Shown here one piece after another: positions 1-7,960 of a DNA stretch of 64,000 bases. A model generated the notes under the pieces. It had not been told where the DNA came from and did not search any database. It saw nothing but the letters and a program-made list of their open reading frames with translations. The DNA is taken from assembly GCF_014905555.1 (NCBI RefSeq), contig NZ_BNGS01000014.1, forward strand, positions 124,001 to 188,000, in the 5' to 3' direction. Position 1 is the first letter of the stretch, and every line of letters starts with the position of its first letter. Source of the DNA: Streptomyces sp. Y2F8-2 (GTDB lineage Bacteria > Actinomycetota > Actinomycetes > Streptomycetales > Streptomycetaceae). A program made the translations under genes and the position numbers.

Positions 1-200
1 GGGCACGGCGGCTGCCCGATCCCACCGGCCGGCCCGCTTCACCGCAGGTCCGGGACGGTCACGCTTGCCGCCGAACGGGCGGGGTCGGGCACACTCGATC
101 GCGTAACAGACCTGGTCAGCGCCGCACTCCCGCTGTAGAAAATCCTCCATGGGCCCCACCGGGCCCGAACGGGCACACCTGAGCGGAGACGGGAGGCGCG
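1..200. other. Intergenic region upstream of deoR
   Basis: No convincing coding frame on either strand; the long minus-strand frame here is the GC shadow of the DeoR gene. The only clear signal is the ribosome binding site GGGAGG four bases before the ATG at 201. Whether a gene from outside the window ends here cannot be decided. Confidence 0.5.
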
Positions 201-971
201 ATGACGGCCAGGACCGCGGAGGAACGGCAGCGTGAGATCGTCAAGGCCGCCCGTCGCACGGGCTCGGTCGACGTCACCACGCTCGCCGCCGAACTGGGCG
301 TCGCCAAGGAGACCGTACGTCGCGATCTGCGCGCCCTGGAGGACCACGGGCTGGTCCGCCGCACCCACGGCGGCGCCTACCCCGTGGAGAGCGCCGGCTT
401 CGAGACGACCCTCGCCTTCCGCGCCACCAGCCACGTGCCCGAGAAGCGCCGGATCGCGGCCGCCGCGGCCGAGCTGCTCGGGGACGCCGAGACGGTCTTC
501 GTCGACGAGGGCTTCACCCCCCAGCTCATCGCCGAGGCGCTGCCCCGGGACCGGCCGCTGACCGTGGTCACCGCGTCCCTGGCCACCGCGGGCGCGCTCG
601 CCGAGGCCGAGAACACCACCGTCCTGCTGCTGGGCGGCCGGGTGCGGCACGGCACGCTCGCCACCGTCGACCACTGGACGACGAAGATGCTCGCCGGTTT
701 CGTGATCGACCTGGCGTACATCGGCGCGAACGGCATCTCCCGCGAACACGGCCTGACCACGCCGGACCCCGCGGTCAGCGAGGTCAAGGCCCAGGCGATC
801 CGCGCGTCCCGGCGCACGGTGTTCGCGGGGGTGCACACCAAGTTCGGCGCGGTCAGCTTCTGCCGGTTCGCGGAGATCGGCGCGCTGGAGGCGATCGTCA
901 CGAGCACGCTCCTGCCGACGACCGAGGCGCACCGCTACTCACTGCTGGGCCCACAGGTCATCCGGGTCTGA
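201..971 (+). CDS. DeoR-family transcriptional regulator
   Basis: 256-residue cytoplasmic repressor. Residues about 6-60 form the DeoR winged helix, with the recognition-helix pattern ELGVAKETVRRDLRALE followed by the THGGA stretch typical of the family. Residues about 75-235 are the phosphosugar-sensing DeoR C domain (DEGFT, GANGIS, SEVKAQAI). The start ATG has GGGAGG four bases upstream. It stands 94 bases before a co-oriented sugar-alcohol type ABC operon, so it very probably controls that operon, released by a phosphorylated sugar or polyol. That target is inferred from position; no palindromic operator was clear in the gap. Family assignment is secure, ligand unknown. Confidence 0.9.
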   Translation: MTARTAEERQREIVKAARRTGSVDVTTLAAELGVAKETVRRDLRALEDHGLVRRTHGGAYPVESAGFETTLAFRATSHVPEKRRIAAAAAELLGDAETVFVDEGFTPQLIAEALPRDRPLTVVTASLATAGALAEAENTTVLLLGGRVRHGTLATVDHWTTKMLAGFVIDLAYIGANGISREHGLTTPDPAVSEVKAQAIRASRRTVFAGVHTKFGAVSFCRFAEIGALEAIVTSTLLPTTEAHRYSLLGPQVIRV

Positions 972-1065
972 CACCGTCCGAGAACATGTGAATGCCATAA
1001 CCCCTCCCCAGGGACGCTCACGCCCCAGTGCGCCCCTTATCTCCCCATAAGTCCAGGAGCGATCC

Positions 1066-2436
1066 ATGCGCACCCAGAGCCGACGGAGGCCGCGAGCCGT
1101 GCTCGCCATGGCCGCCGCAGGGACGCTGCTCGCCCCGCTGCTTTCCGGCTGCTGGGTCGGAGCAGGCGGGTCCGGTTCCGGCGGCAACTCCATCAACGTC
1201 CTGATGGTCAACAACCCGCAGATGGTGGAGTTGCAGAAGCTCACCGCCGCACACTTCACCAAGGACACCGGCATCAAGGTGAACTTCACCGTGCTGCCCG
1301 AGAACGACGTCCGCGACAAGATCAGCCAGGACTTCGCCAACCAGGCGGGCCAGTACGACGTCGCCACCCTCAGCAACTACGAGATACCGATCTACGCCCG
1401 CAACGGCTGGCTGCAGGACATGGACGCGTATGTGGCCAAGGACCACGCCTACGACGAGCAGGACGTCCTGGTCCCCATGCGCCAGTCGCTGACCGGTGAC
1501 GACGGCAAGCTGTACGGACAGCCGTTCTACGGCGAGTCGTCCTTCCTCATGTACCGCAAGGACGTCTTCGCCGAGAAGGGCCTGACGATGCCCGCCCACC
1601 CCACCTGGCAGCAGGTCGCCGACCTCGCCGCCGAGGTGGACGGCGCGAAGCCGGGGATGCGGGGCATCTGTCTGCGCGGCCTGCCCGGCTGGGGCGAGCT
1701 CATGGCGCCGCTCACGACGGTCGTGAACACCTTCGGCGGCACCTGGTTCGACAAGAACTGGAAGGCGCACCTGGACTCCCCCGAGTTCGAGAAGGCGACG
1801 AAGTTCTACGTCGACCTCGTCCGCACGCACGGCGAGTCGGGCGCCGCGCAGTCCGGGTTCGCCGAGTGCCTCAACAACATGACCCAGGGCAAGGTCGCCA
1901 TGTGGTATGACGCCACCTCCGCGGCCGGCTCCCTGGAGGCGTCCGGCTCCCCCGTCAAGGGCAAGCTCGGCTACGCCCCCGCCCCCGTGGAGGAGACCAG
2001 GTCCTCCGGGTGGCTCTACACCTGGGCCTGGGGCATCCAGAAGGCCTCCCGCAACCCCGACAAGGCCTGGAAGTTCGTCTCCTGGGCGTCCAGCAAGCAG
2101 TACGAACAGCTCGTCGGCGACACCAGCGGCTGGGCCGACGTTCCGGCGGGCAAACGCGCCTCCACCTACGAGAACGCCGACTACCGCAAGGCCGCCGCCT
2201 CCTTCCAGGAGATGACCCGCGAGGCCATCGAGGGCGCACGGCCCCGCGACCCCGGCGTGCAGCCGCGTCCCGCGCCCGGCATCCAGTTCGTCGGCATCCC
2301 CGAGTTCACCGACCTCGGCACCAAGGTCTCCCAGGAGATCAGCGCGGCCATCGCCGGACGCCAGTCCGTCGAGTCGGCCCTGAAGAAGTCCCAGAAGCTC
2401 GCCGAGCAGATCTCCAAGGAGTACGAGGGACGATGA
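1066..2436 (+). CDS. Sugar (polyol-type) ABC transporter substrate-binding lipoprotein
   Basis: 456 residues. The N-terminus has an Arg-rich start, a hydrophobic segment and a lipobox LLSGC with the lipidated cysteine at residue 29, so the protein is anchored outside the membrane. The rest is an SBP family 1 fold (VLPENDVRDKISQDFANQ near the start, YDVATLSNYEIP, FYGESSFLMYRKD). It resembles sorbitol/mannitol binding proteins. RBS AGGAG lies six bases before the ATG. Its stop overlaps the start of the first permease (ATGA), so the operon is translationally coupled. The co-transcribed dehydrogenase suggests a sugar alcohol as substrate; this is inference. Confidence 0.9.
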   Translation: MRTQSRRRPRAVLAMAAAGTLLAPLLSGCWVGAGGSGSGGNSINVLMVNNPQMVELQKLTAAHFTKDTGIKVNFTVLPENDVRDKISQDFANQAGQYDVATLSNYEIPIYARNGWLQDMDAYVAKDHAYDEQDVLVPMRQSLTGDDGKLYGQPFYGESSFLMYRKDVFAEKGLTMPAHPTWQQVADLAAEVDGAKPGMRGICLRGLPGWGELMAPLTTVVNTFGGTWFDKNWKAHLDSPEFEKATKFYVDLVRTHGESGAAQSGFAECLNNMTQGKVAMWYDATSAAGSLEASGSPVKGKLGYAPAPVEETRSSGWLYTWAWGIQKASRNPDKAWKFVSWASSKQYEQLVGDTSGWADVPAGKRASTYENADYRKAAASFQEMTREAIEGARPRDPGVQPRPAPGIQFVGIPEFTDLGTKVSQEISAAIAGRQSVESALKKSQKLAEQISKEYEGR

Positions 2437-3371
2437 CCGCCACGACCACGGCCCCCGTGGCCGCCACTCCCGTACGCACCGCGCACCAACCGTCGGCCCG
2501 GCTGCGAGCCTGGGCCACGAGGGCCCCGCTGCTGCCCGCCCTGATCTTCATGATCGTCGTGACCCAGCTGCCGTTCGTGGCGACGCTGGTGATCTCCTTC
2601 TTCGACTGGAACGCCCTCTACCCGAAGGCCCGCCACTTCACCGGCGTCGACAACTACCGCCAGGTCCTCACCGATCCGGACCTGCGCCACTCGGTGTGGA
2701 CGACCATCCTGCTGACGGTCGCCGTGGTGCTGGTCAGCCTGGTCCTGGGCCTCGCGCTGGCGCTGCTCCTGGACCGGAAGTTCCGCGGCCGGGGCATGGT
2801 GCGCACCCTGCTGATCGCACCCTTCCTGGTGGTCCCCGTGGCGGCGGCCCTGCTCTGGAAGCATGTGCTCTACAACCCTGAATACGGCCTGTTCAACGGG
2901 TTGCTGCACTATGTGGGCGGCCCCCAGCCGGACTGGATCTCGGGCACCCCGCTGCTCGCGGTCGAGGCCTCCCTCATCTGGCAGTGGACACCGTTCATGA
3001 TGCTGATCCTGCTGGCCGGTCTGCAGAGCCGCGACCACCAGCAGATCGAGGCCGCGCGGGTGGACGGCGCGAGCGACTGGCAGATCTTCCGTCACCTGAC
3101 GCTCCCGCACCTGCGCCGCTATCTGGAACTCGGCGCACTGCTGGGCTCGATCTACATCGTCCAGAACTTCGACGCGGTCTTCACGCTCACCTCGGGCGGT
3201 CTGGGCACCGCGAACCTCCCCTACACCGTCTACCAGACCTTCTACCAGGCCCACGAGAACGGCCTCGCCTCGGCCGCCGGCGTTCTGGTCGTCATCGGTT
3301 CGATCATCATCGCGACCTTCGCCCTGCGCGTGGTGTCGTCCCTGTTCCGCGAGGAGGTGTCCCGCGCATGA
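2433..3371 (+). CDS. ABC transporter permease, MalF type
   Basis: 312 residues, inner-membrane subunit of the importer. About six transmembrane helices; the first is near residues 27-50. The EAA motif that contacts the ATPase is present as EAARVDGASDWQIFRHLTLP. The start was placed at the ATG overlapping the stop of the binding-protein gene (ATGA), because the longer frame upstream is out-of-frame translation of that gene. No ATPase gene is present in the operon; as in many Streptomyces, a shared ATPase such as MsiK may energise it (known for the family, inferred here). Confidence 0.9.
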   Translation: MTATTTAPVAATPVRTAHQPSARLRAWATRAPLLPALIFMIVVTQLPFVATLVISFFDWNALYPKARHFTGVDNYRQVLTDPDLRHSVWTTILLTVAVVLVSLVLGLALALLLDRKFRGRGMVRTLLIAPFLVVPVAAALLWKHVLYNPEYGLFNGLLHYVGGPQPDWISGTPLLAVEASLIWQWTPFMMLILLAGLQSRDHQQIEAARVDGASDWQIFRHLTLPHLRRYLELGALLGSIYIVQNFDAVFTLTSGGLGTANLPYTVYQTFYQAHENGLASAAGVLVVIGSIIIATFALRVVSSLFREEVSRA

Positions 3372-4228
3372 GCGCCACCGCCGCACGCACCGCCACCGTA
3401 CGCCCCCGCCGTCGCCGCGGAGTCGGGCTCGGCCTGCTGGCCTGGCTGGCCGGTCTGCTGTTCTTCCTGCCCATCGCCTGGATGGCCCTGACGTCGTTCC
3501 ACTCGGAGGCGGACGCGGCCACGAACCCCCCGTCCTTCGGGGCCGCCCTGACCCTGGACGGCTATCGCGACTTCTTCGGCGTGGGAGGCGGCGCGAGCCC
3601 CTGGCCCGCCCTGATCAACTCGACGGTGGCGTCGGTGGTGTCGACGCTGTGCGTGCTGCTGCTGGCGCTGCCCGCGGCCTACGCGCTCTCGATCCGCCGG
3701 GTGAGGAAGTGGACGGACGTCCTGTTCTTCTTCCTGTCCACCAAGATGCTGCCGGTGGTGGCGGGCCTGCTGCCGATCTACCTGTTCGCGAAGAACGCCG
3801 GGATGCTCGACAACATCTGGCTGCTCGTCATCCTCTACACATCCATGAACCTGCCGATCGCGGTGTGGATGATGCAGTCGTTCCTCGCCGAGGTGCCGGT
3901 CGCGGTGATCGAGGCGGCTCGGGTGGACGGGGCGCGCCTGCCGACGGTCCTGGCGCGGGTGGTGGCCCCGATCGCGCTGCCCGGCATCGCGGCGACGGCG
4001 TTGATCTGCTTCATCTTCAGCTGGAACGAGCTGCTCTTCGCCCGGGTGCTCACCGGCGTGGTGGCCGAGACGGCCCCCGTCTTCCTGACCGGCTTCATCA
4101 CCAGCCAGGGCCTGTTCCTGGCGAAGGTGTGCGCCGCGTCGCTCGTCATCTCCCTGCCGGTGCTCGCCGCGGGGTTCGCCGCCCAGGACAAACTGGTCCA
4201 GGGCCTGTCGTTGGGAGCCGTGAAATGA
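3368..4228 (+). CDS. ABC transporter permease, MalG type
   Basis: 286 residues, partner permease of the preceding gene. It begins with a short Arg-rich cytoplasmic tail, then a helix (LGLLAWLAGLLFFLPIAWMA), and has the EAA loop EAARVDGARLPTVLARVVAP. The ATG overlaps the upstream stop codon (ATGA), and its own stop overlaps the next ATG, so four genes in a row are coupled. Substrate presumably the same sugar alcohol as the binding protein. Confidence 0.9.
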   Translation: MSATAARTATVRPRRRRGVGLGLLAWLAGLLFFLPIAWMALTSFHSEADAATNPPSFGAALTLDGYRDFFGVGGGASPWPALINSTVASVVSTLCVLLLALPAAYALSIRRVRKWTDVLFFFLSTKMLPVVAGLLPIYLFAKNAGMLDNIWLLVILYTSMNLPIAVWMMQSFLAEVPVAVIEAARVDGARLPTVLARVVAPIALPGIAATALICFIFSWNELLFARVLTGVVAETAPVFLTGFITSQGLFLAKVCAASLVISLPVLAAGFAAQDKLVQGLSLGAVK

Positions 4229-5214
4229 AGGCCGCCGTCATCGAGTCCGTGGGCCGCGCCGTCGTCTCCGAGGTCCCGGACCCGACGCCCGGACCGCGCG
4301 AGGTCGTCGTCGAGGTCGCGGCCTGCGGACTGTGCGGCACCGACCTGCACATCCTCCAGGGAGAGTTCGCGCCCAAGCTGCCGATCGTGCCCGGGCACGA
4401 GTTCGCGGGCAAGGTCGTCGGGGTGGGTACGCAGGTCACGGAGCTGGCGGTCGGCGACCGGGTCGCCGTGGACCCGTCCCTGTACTGCCACGAGTGCCGG
4501 TACTGCCGTACGGGTCACAACAACCTGTGCGAGCGCTGGGCGGCGATCGGGGTGACGACGGCCGGCGGGGCCGCGCAGTACGCGGTGGCGCCGGTGGCGA
4601 ACTGCGTGAAGCTCCCGGAGCATGTCCGCACCCAGGACGCGGCGTTGGTGGAGCCGCTGTCGTGCGCGGTGCGCGGCTACGACGTCCTGCGATCCCGTCT
4701 CGGGGCACACGTCCTGATCTACGGCTCGGGAACGATGGGCCTGATGATGCTGGAACTGGCCAAGCGGACCGGAGCGGCGAGCGTGGACGTGGTGGACGTC
4801 AACCCGGCGCGGCTGGAGACGGCACGGCGGCTGGGTGTCTCGGGCTCGGCGGCGAACGCGGACGAACTGGACCGGCCGCAGGGCTGGGACGTGGTGGTGG
4901 ACGCCACGGGCAACGCGGCGGCGATCCAGGACGGCCTGGAGCGGGTGGCGAAGGCGGGGACGTTTCTGCAGTTCGGGGTGGCGGACTATGCGACGCGGGT
5001 CACGATCGATCCGTACCGGATCTACAACCAGGAACTGACGATCACGGGCTCGATGGCGGTGCTGCACAGCTTCGAACGGGCGGCGGAGCTGTTCGCGAAC
5101 GGGGTGCTGAACCCCGAGGTGTTCATCAGCGATCGCCTGCCTCTGGAGCGGTATCCGCAGGCGCTGGAGCAGTTCGCGGCGGGGGTGGGGCGGAAGATCG
5201 TGGTGGTGCCGTAG
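4225..5214 (+). CDS. Zinc-dependent alcohol/polyol dehydrogenase (MDR family)
   Basis: 329 residues. Medium-chain dehydrogenase: catalytic zinc ligands Cys37 (GLCGTD) and His58/Glu59 (PGHEFAG), structural zinc cysteines in CHECRYCRTGHNNLC, and a Rossmann fold with GSGTMG near residue 170. Closest in layout to sorbitol/xylitol or threonine type dehydrogenases using NAD(P). It is the last gene of the coupled operon and probably oxidises the imported sugar alcohol to a ketose. Exact substrate cannot be read from sequence. The start ATG overlaps the permease stop. Confidence 0.88.
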   Translation: MKAAVIESVGRAVVSEVPDPTPGPREVVVEVAACGLCGTDLHILQGEFAPKLPIVPGHEFAGKVVGVGTQVTELAVGDRVAVDPSLYCHECRYCRTGHNNLCERWAAIGVTTAGGAAQYAVAPVANCVKLPEHVRTQDAALVEPLSCAVRGYDVLRSRLGAHVLIYGSGTMGLMMLELAKRTGAASVDVVDVNPARLETARRLGVSGSAANADELDRPQGWDVVVDATGNAAAIQDGLERVAKAGTFLQFGVADYATRVTIDPYRIYNQELTITGSMAVLHSFERAAELFANGVLNPEVFISDRLPLERYPQALEQFAAGVGRKIVVVP

Positions 5215-5568
5215 GGGCGCGGCGTGGATGGTTCTCGCCCCCGCCGCCCCTACCCTTCCCGTCCCTGGGGGCTGCCGCCCCCAGACCCCCTTCGGCCTGA
5301 ACGGCCTCGTCCTCAAACGCCGGACGGGCTCAACAATGCCGACCGGCGAAAAATCAGCCCCTCCGGCGTTTGAGGAGCGGAGGTCGGGGGCCGCCCCCGG
5401 ACGGGACCTGGGGCGGAGCCCCCGGCGATGTGCAGGGGCGGAGACCCTGATGGGGTTGAAGGGGCGGAGCCCCTGGAGGTGGGACGGGTAGGGGCGGCGG
5501 GGGCGAGGGCCGTGCGGTGGGGCATCGGGTAAGGGAACGGTAAAGCGGCCTCGCTCGTTACCCCTGGC
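5215..5568. other. Intergenic region rich in GC repeats
   Basis: 354 bases with no gene I can support. It holds a large inverted repeat (listed separately) and several short GGGGC/GCCCC hairpins, for instance AGGGGCGGAGCCCCT near 5458-5473. These look like structural or terminator elements between the polyol operon and terD. No Shine-Dalgarno sequence is visible before the TerD start. Confidence 0.5.
5309..5377. repeat. Inverted repeat with CTCAAACGCCGGA core
   Basis: Arms at 5309-5330 and 5356-5377 match at 20 of 22 positions when one is reversed, with a 25-base spacer. The core reads CCTCAAACGCCGGA on one arm and TCCGGCGTTTGAGG on the other. To my knowledge this core recurs between genes in many Streptomyces genomes. 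It could act as a terminator for the dehydrogenase operon or be a REP-like element. Confidence 0.6.
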
Positions 5569-6741
5569 ATGACAGCTATGACCCCCGGCTCGAACATCGC
5601 CCTCGGCGTCCCCCGCGTGACCGTCGACGTCGCCGCCCCGGTGCGGCTCGACGTGTCGGCCCTGCTGCTCACCGCCGACGGCAAGGTGCGCTCCGACGAC
5701 GACTTCATCTTCTACAACCAGCCGATGGGCCCGGGTGTCACCTACCGCTCCGGCGGCGGCACGAGCCCCGACTCGATCACCGTCGACACCGCCTCCCTCC
5801 CCCCGGGCATCGAGAAGATCGTCGTCACCGCGAGCCCCGACGCCGCCGGCCAGACCTTCCAGGGCATCGAGCCGACGGCCACCCTCCGCAACGCGGACGA
5901 CAACAGCGTGCTGGCCACGTTCACGCCGCCGCAGCTCGGCACCGAGACCGCGCTGGTGGTCGTGGAGGTCTATCTGCGGGGCGGCGCATGGAAGGCGCGT
6001 GCCGTGGGGCAGGGCTACGCCAACGGCCTCGCGGGCATCGCGACCGACTTCGGCGTCACGGTGGAGGAACCGGCCGCGCCGCCACAGCCCGTCGCCCCGC
6101 CGCAGACCATGCCCCCGGCACCCGTAGCTCCGCCGGCACCGCCCACCCCGGCCCCCGGCGCCGGAAAGATCAACCTCGACAAGGGCCGTGTCAGCCTCCA
6201 GAAGAACCAGACCGTGTCCCTCGTCAAGGGCGGCCGCCCGCTGCTCTCCCAGGTCAGGATGGGCCTCGGCTGGGAGCCCGCCTTCCACGGCAAGGACATC
6301 GACCTGGACGCCTCCGTCATCGCGTACGGCCCGCAGCGCAACCACATCGACAGCTGCTACTTCGGCAAGCTGACCATCCTCAACGGCGCGATCAAGCACT
6401 CCGGGGACAATCTCACGGGCGAGGGCGGAGGCGACGACGAGGTCATCGCCGTCGACCTCGGACGCCTGCCCCAGGAGGTCACGGGCCTGGTCTTCACCGT
6501 GAACTCGTTCTCCGGCCAGAAGTTCACGGAGGTCGCCAAGGCGTACTGCCGCCTCGTGGACGCCGCCACCGACCAGGAGCTGGTGCGTTTCGACCTCACG
6601 GGCGCGGAGCCGCAGACGGGCGTGATGATGGCCAAGCTCGTCCGCCAGTTCTCCGGCGAGTGGGACATGACCGCGATGGGCGACTTCGTCAAGGCCCGCA
6701 CGGTACGGAACATGGTCAAGCCGGCGGCCGAGGCGCTGTAG
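5569..6741 (+). CDS. TerD-family protein with two TerD domains
   Basis: 390 residues, twice the usual TerD length. An N-terminal TerD domain covers about residues 5-155 (SALLLTADGKVRSDDDFIFY, the acidic calcium-binding motif), then a Pro/Ala linker of roughly 30 residues (about 165-195), then a second TerD-like domain to about 385 with GEGGGDDE as its acidic loop. TerD proteins bind calcium and are linked to tellurite and stress responses; the biochemical role is not settled. No ter operon partners lie nearby. The start is uncertain: ATGs at 5569 and 5578 both lack a clear RBS, so the message may be leaderless. Confidence 0.85.
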   Translation: MTAMTPGSNIALGVPRVTVDVAAPVRLDVSALLLTADGKVRSDDDFIFYNQPMGPGVTYRSGGGTSPDSITVDTASLPPGIEKIVVTASPDAAGQTFQGIEPTATLRNADDNSVLATFTPPQLGTETALVVVEVYLRGGAWKARAVGQGYANGLAGIATDFGVTVEEPAAPPQPVAPPQTMPPAPVAPPAPPTPAPGAGKINLDKGRVSLQKNQTVSLVKGGRPLLSQVRMGLGWEPAFHGKDIDLDASVIAYGPQRNHIDSCYFGKLTILNGAIKHSGDNLTGEGGGDDEVIAVDLGRLPQEVTGLVFTVNSFSGQKFTEVAKAYCRLVDAATDQELVRFDLTGAEPQTGVMMAKLVRQFSGEWDMTAMGDFVKARTVRNMVKPAAEAL

Positions 6742-6766
6742 CCGGTCGTACGGCAGCCACCACACT

Positions 6767-6794
6767 CGCGGGTGCCCCTCGGCGGGCGCCCGCG
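6767..6794. terminator. Convergent hairpin between terD and tetR
   Basis: 11-base stem with one G-T pair (CGCGGGTGCCC / GGGCGCCCGCG) and a six-base loop, located between two genes whose 3' ends face each other, so it can serve both. Confidence 0.55.
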
Positions 6795-6812
6795 GGTGCG
6801 GCAGCCGGGGGT

Positions 6813-7379
6813 CTACGGCCGCAGTCCCTCCGTCAGCAGCGACAGATAGCGGCGGATGTAGGCGCCCTGACCGTTCGCCAGTTCCGAGGCGATGGCGATG
6901 CCGTGGGCCAGCCGCAGCACCTCGATCGGCTCGACGTCGGCCCGCAGGGTCCCCTCCCGCTGCGCCGCCTCCACCAGTCGTGACGCCGCCTCCTTCATCG
7001 AGGTGCCGCAGGCCGTGACCGCGGCGGAGCTGCCGTCCGTGACGGCCGAACCCAGCAGGGCCTTCATCCCGCGCACCTGGATCGTCCCGACGCACAGCTC
7101 GTGCAGCCACTCCACCAGCGCCTCACCCGGCGGAAGCGCCTTCGCGATCTCGTCGGCCCGGGTCGCGATCGCCTCGATCCGGTCGACGTACGCGGCCTCC
7201 AGCAGCGCCTGACGGTTCGGGAAGTGCCGGTACAGCGTCCCCGACCCGACCCCCGCCCGCTTCGCGATGTCGTCGAGCGACGCGTTCTCGCCATGCTCGG
7301 CGAAAGCCTCCGCCGCCACCTTCAGCAACCGCTCGTAGTTGCGCCGTGCGTCCGCTCGCATGGGCCTGACCTGCGCCAT
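6813..7379 (-). CDS. TetR/AcrR-family regulator
   Basis: 188 residues. N-terminal TetR helix-turn-helix at about residues 25-57 (SLDDIAKRAGVGSGTLYRHF), followed by a ligand-binding domain without a recognisable ligand signature. It is divergent from a SnoaL-like gene, and the 109 bases between them hold a strong inverted repeat (7396-7452). The repressor therefore probably controls itself and the neighbour. Family assignment is firm; the target assignment follows from the palindrome and orientation. Confidence 0.9.
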   Translation of the reverse strand: MAQVRPMRADARRNYERLLKVAAEAFAEHGENASLDDIAKRAGVGSGTLYRHFPNRQALLEAAYVDRIEAIATRADEIAKALPPGEALVEWLHELCVGTIQVRGMKALLGSAVTDGSSAAVTACGTSMKEAASRLVEAAQREGTLRADVEPIEVLRLAHGIAIASELANGQGAYIRRYLSLLTEGLRP

Positions 7380-7395
7380 CCAGCTACTCCTTGCG

Positions 7396-7452
7396 AACCG
7401 GGGACTCTCTCCGTATCTTATCCGGCACTTGAACCGGAGACAGTCCCCGGTT
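7396..7452. promoter_or_regulatory. Putative TetR operator region
   Basis: AACCGGGGACTCTCTCCG at 7396-7413 matches the reverse complement of 7435-7452 at 17 of 18 positions, spacer 21. The right copy is itself part of a 21-base palindrome, arms AACCGG at 7432-7437 and CCGGTT at 7447-7452 with inner GAC/GTC. A possible -10 box TAAGAT for the minus-strand tetR lies at 7420-7415, between the two sites. This fits repression of both divergent genes. Confidence 0.65.
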
Positions 7453-7488
7453 ATCTGAGCCTCGGCCGAGTGAACGGAGTCCCACCGT

Positions 7489-7911
7489 ATGCCCCCCGCT
7501 GCCCCGGCCGCCCTCGGCCCCCGAGACGTTCTCGCCCGCTACCGGAGTGCCATGGTCGACAAGTCGGCGGACGATCTGGCCGACCTGTACTCGGTCGATG
7601 CCGTCCATGAGTTTCCGTTCCTCTTCCCGGGCATGCCCGCGCGCTATCACGGACGCGAAGAGGTACGCGCGGGGTACAGGGCCGCCTGGGGCGCAAGCCC
7701 GGCGCAGCCGCGGCAGATCCATGAGGTGGCCGTGCACGCGTCCACCGATCCCGAGGTGATCACCGTGGAGCAGATCGTCACCGGGACCGTGGCCACCACC
7801 GGTGAACCGTTCGCCTTCCCGGGACTTCTGGTGATGCGGGTCCGGAACGGCTTGATCGTGCACGTGCGCGACTACATGGACGGCCTCGCGGTGGCTCACG
7901 CGATGGGGTGA
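7489..7911 (+). CDS. SnoaL-like (NTF2 fold) protein
   Basis: 140 residues, full-length SnoaL_2/NTF2-like domain: RYRSAMVDKSADDLADLYS at the start, the YHGREEV segment, then VTIEQ-like and VRDYMDGLAVA strands. Members are cyclases, isomerases or small-molecule binders; the reaction cannot be assigned. A GGAGT ribosome binding site lies eight bases before the ATG. It is divergent from the TetR gene and likely induced when that repressor meets its ligand. Confidence 0.8.
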   Translation: MPPAAPAALGPRDVLARYRSAMVDKSADDLADLYSVDAVHEFPFLFPGMPARYHGREEVRAGYRAAWGASPAQPRQIHEVAVHASTDPEVITVEQIVTGTVATTGEPFAFPGLLVMRVRNGLIVHVRDYMDGLAVAHAMG

Positions 7912-7960
7912 CTACCTGCCGTGGCCGCCATGCTCAGCGGCCGTCAGGCTGGATGACGGG

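Noticed and set aside
3835..7110. Very long minus-strand open frame (over 1000 codons) opposite the polyol operon and terD
   Set aside because: It is the GC-frame shadow of plus-strand genes: Arg/Gly/His/Pro-rich composition, no domains, and it overlaps well-supported genes.
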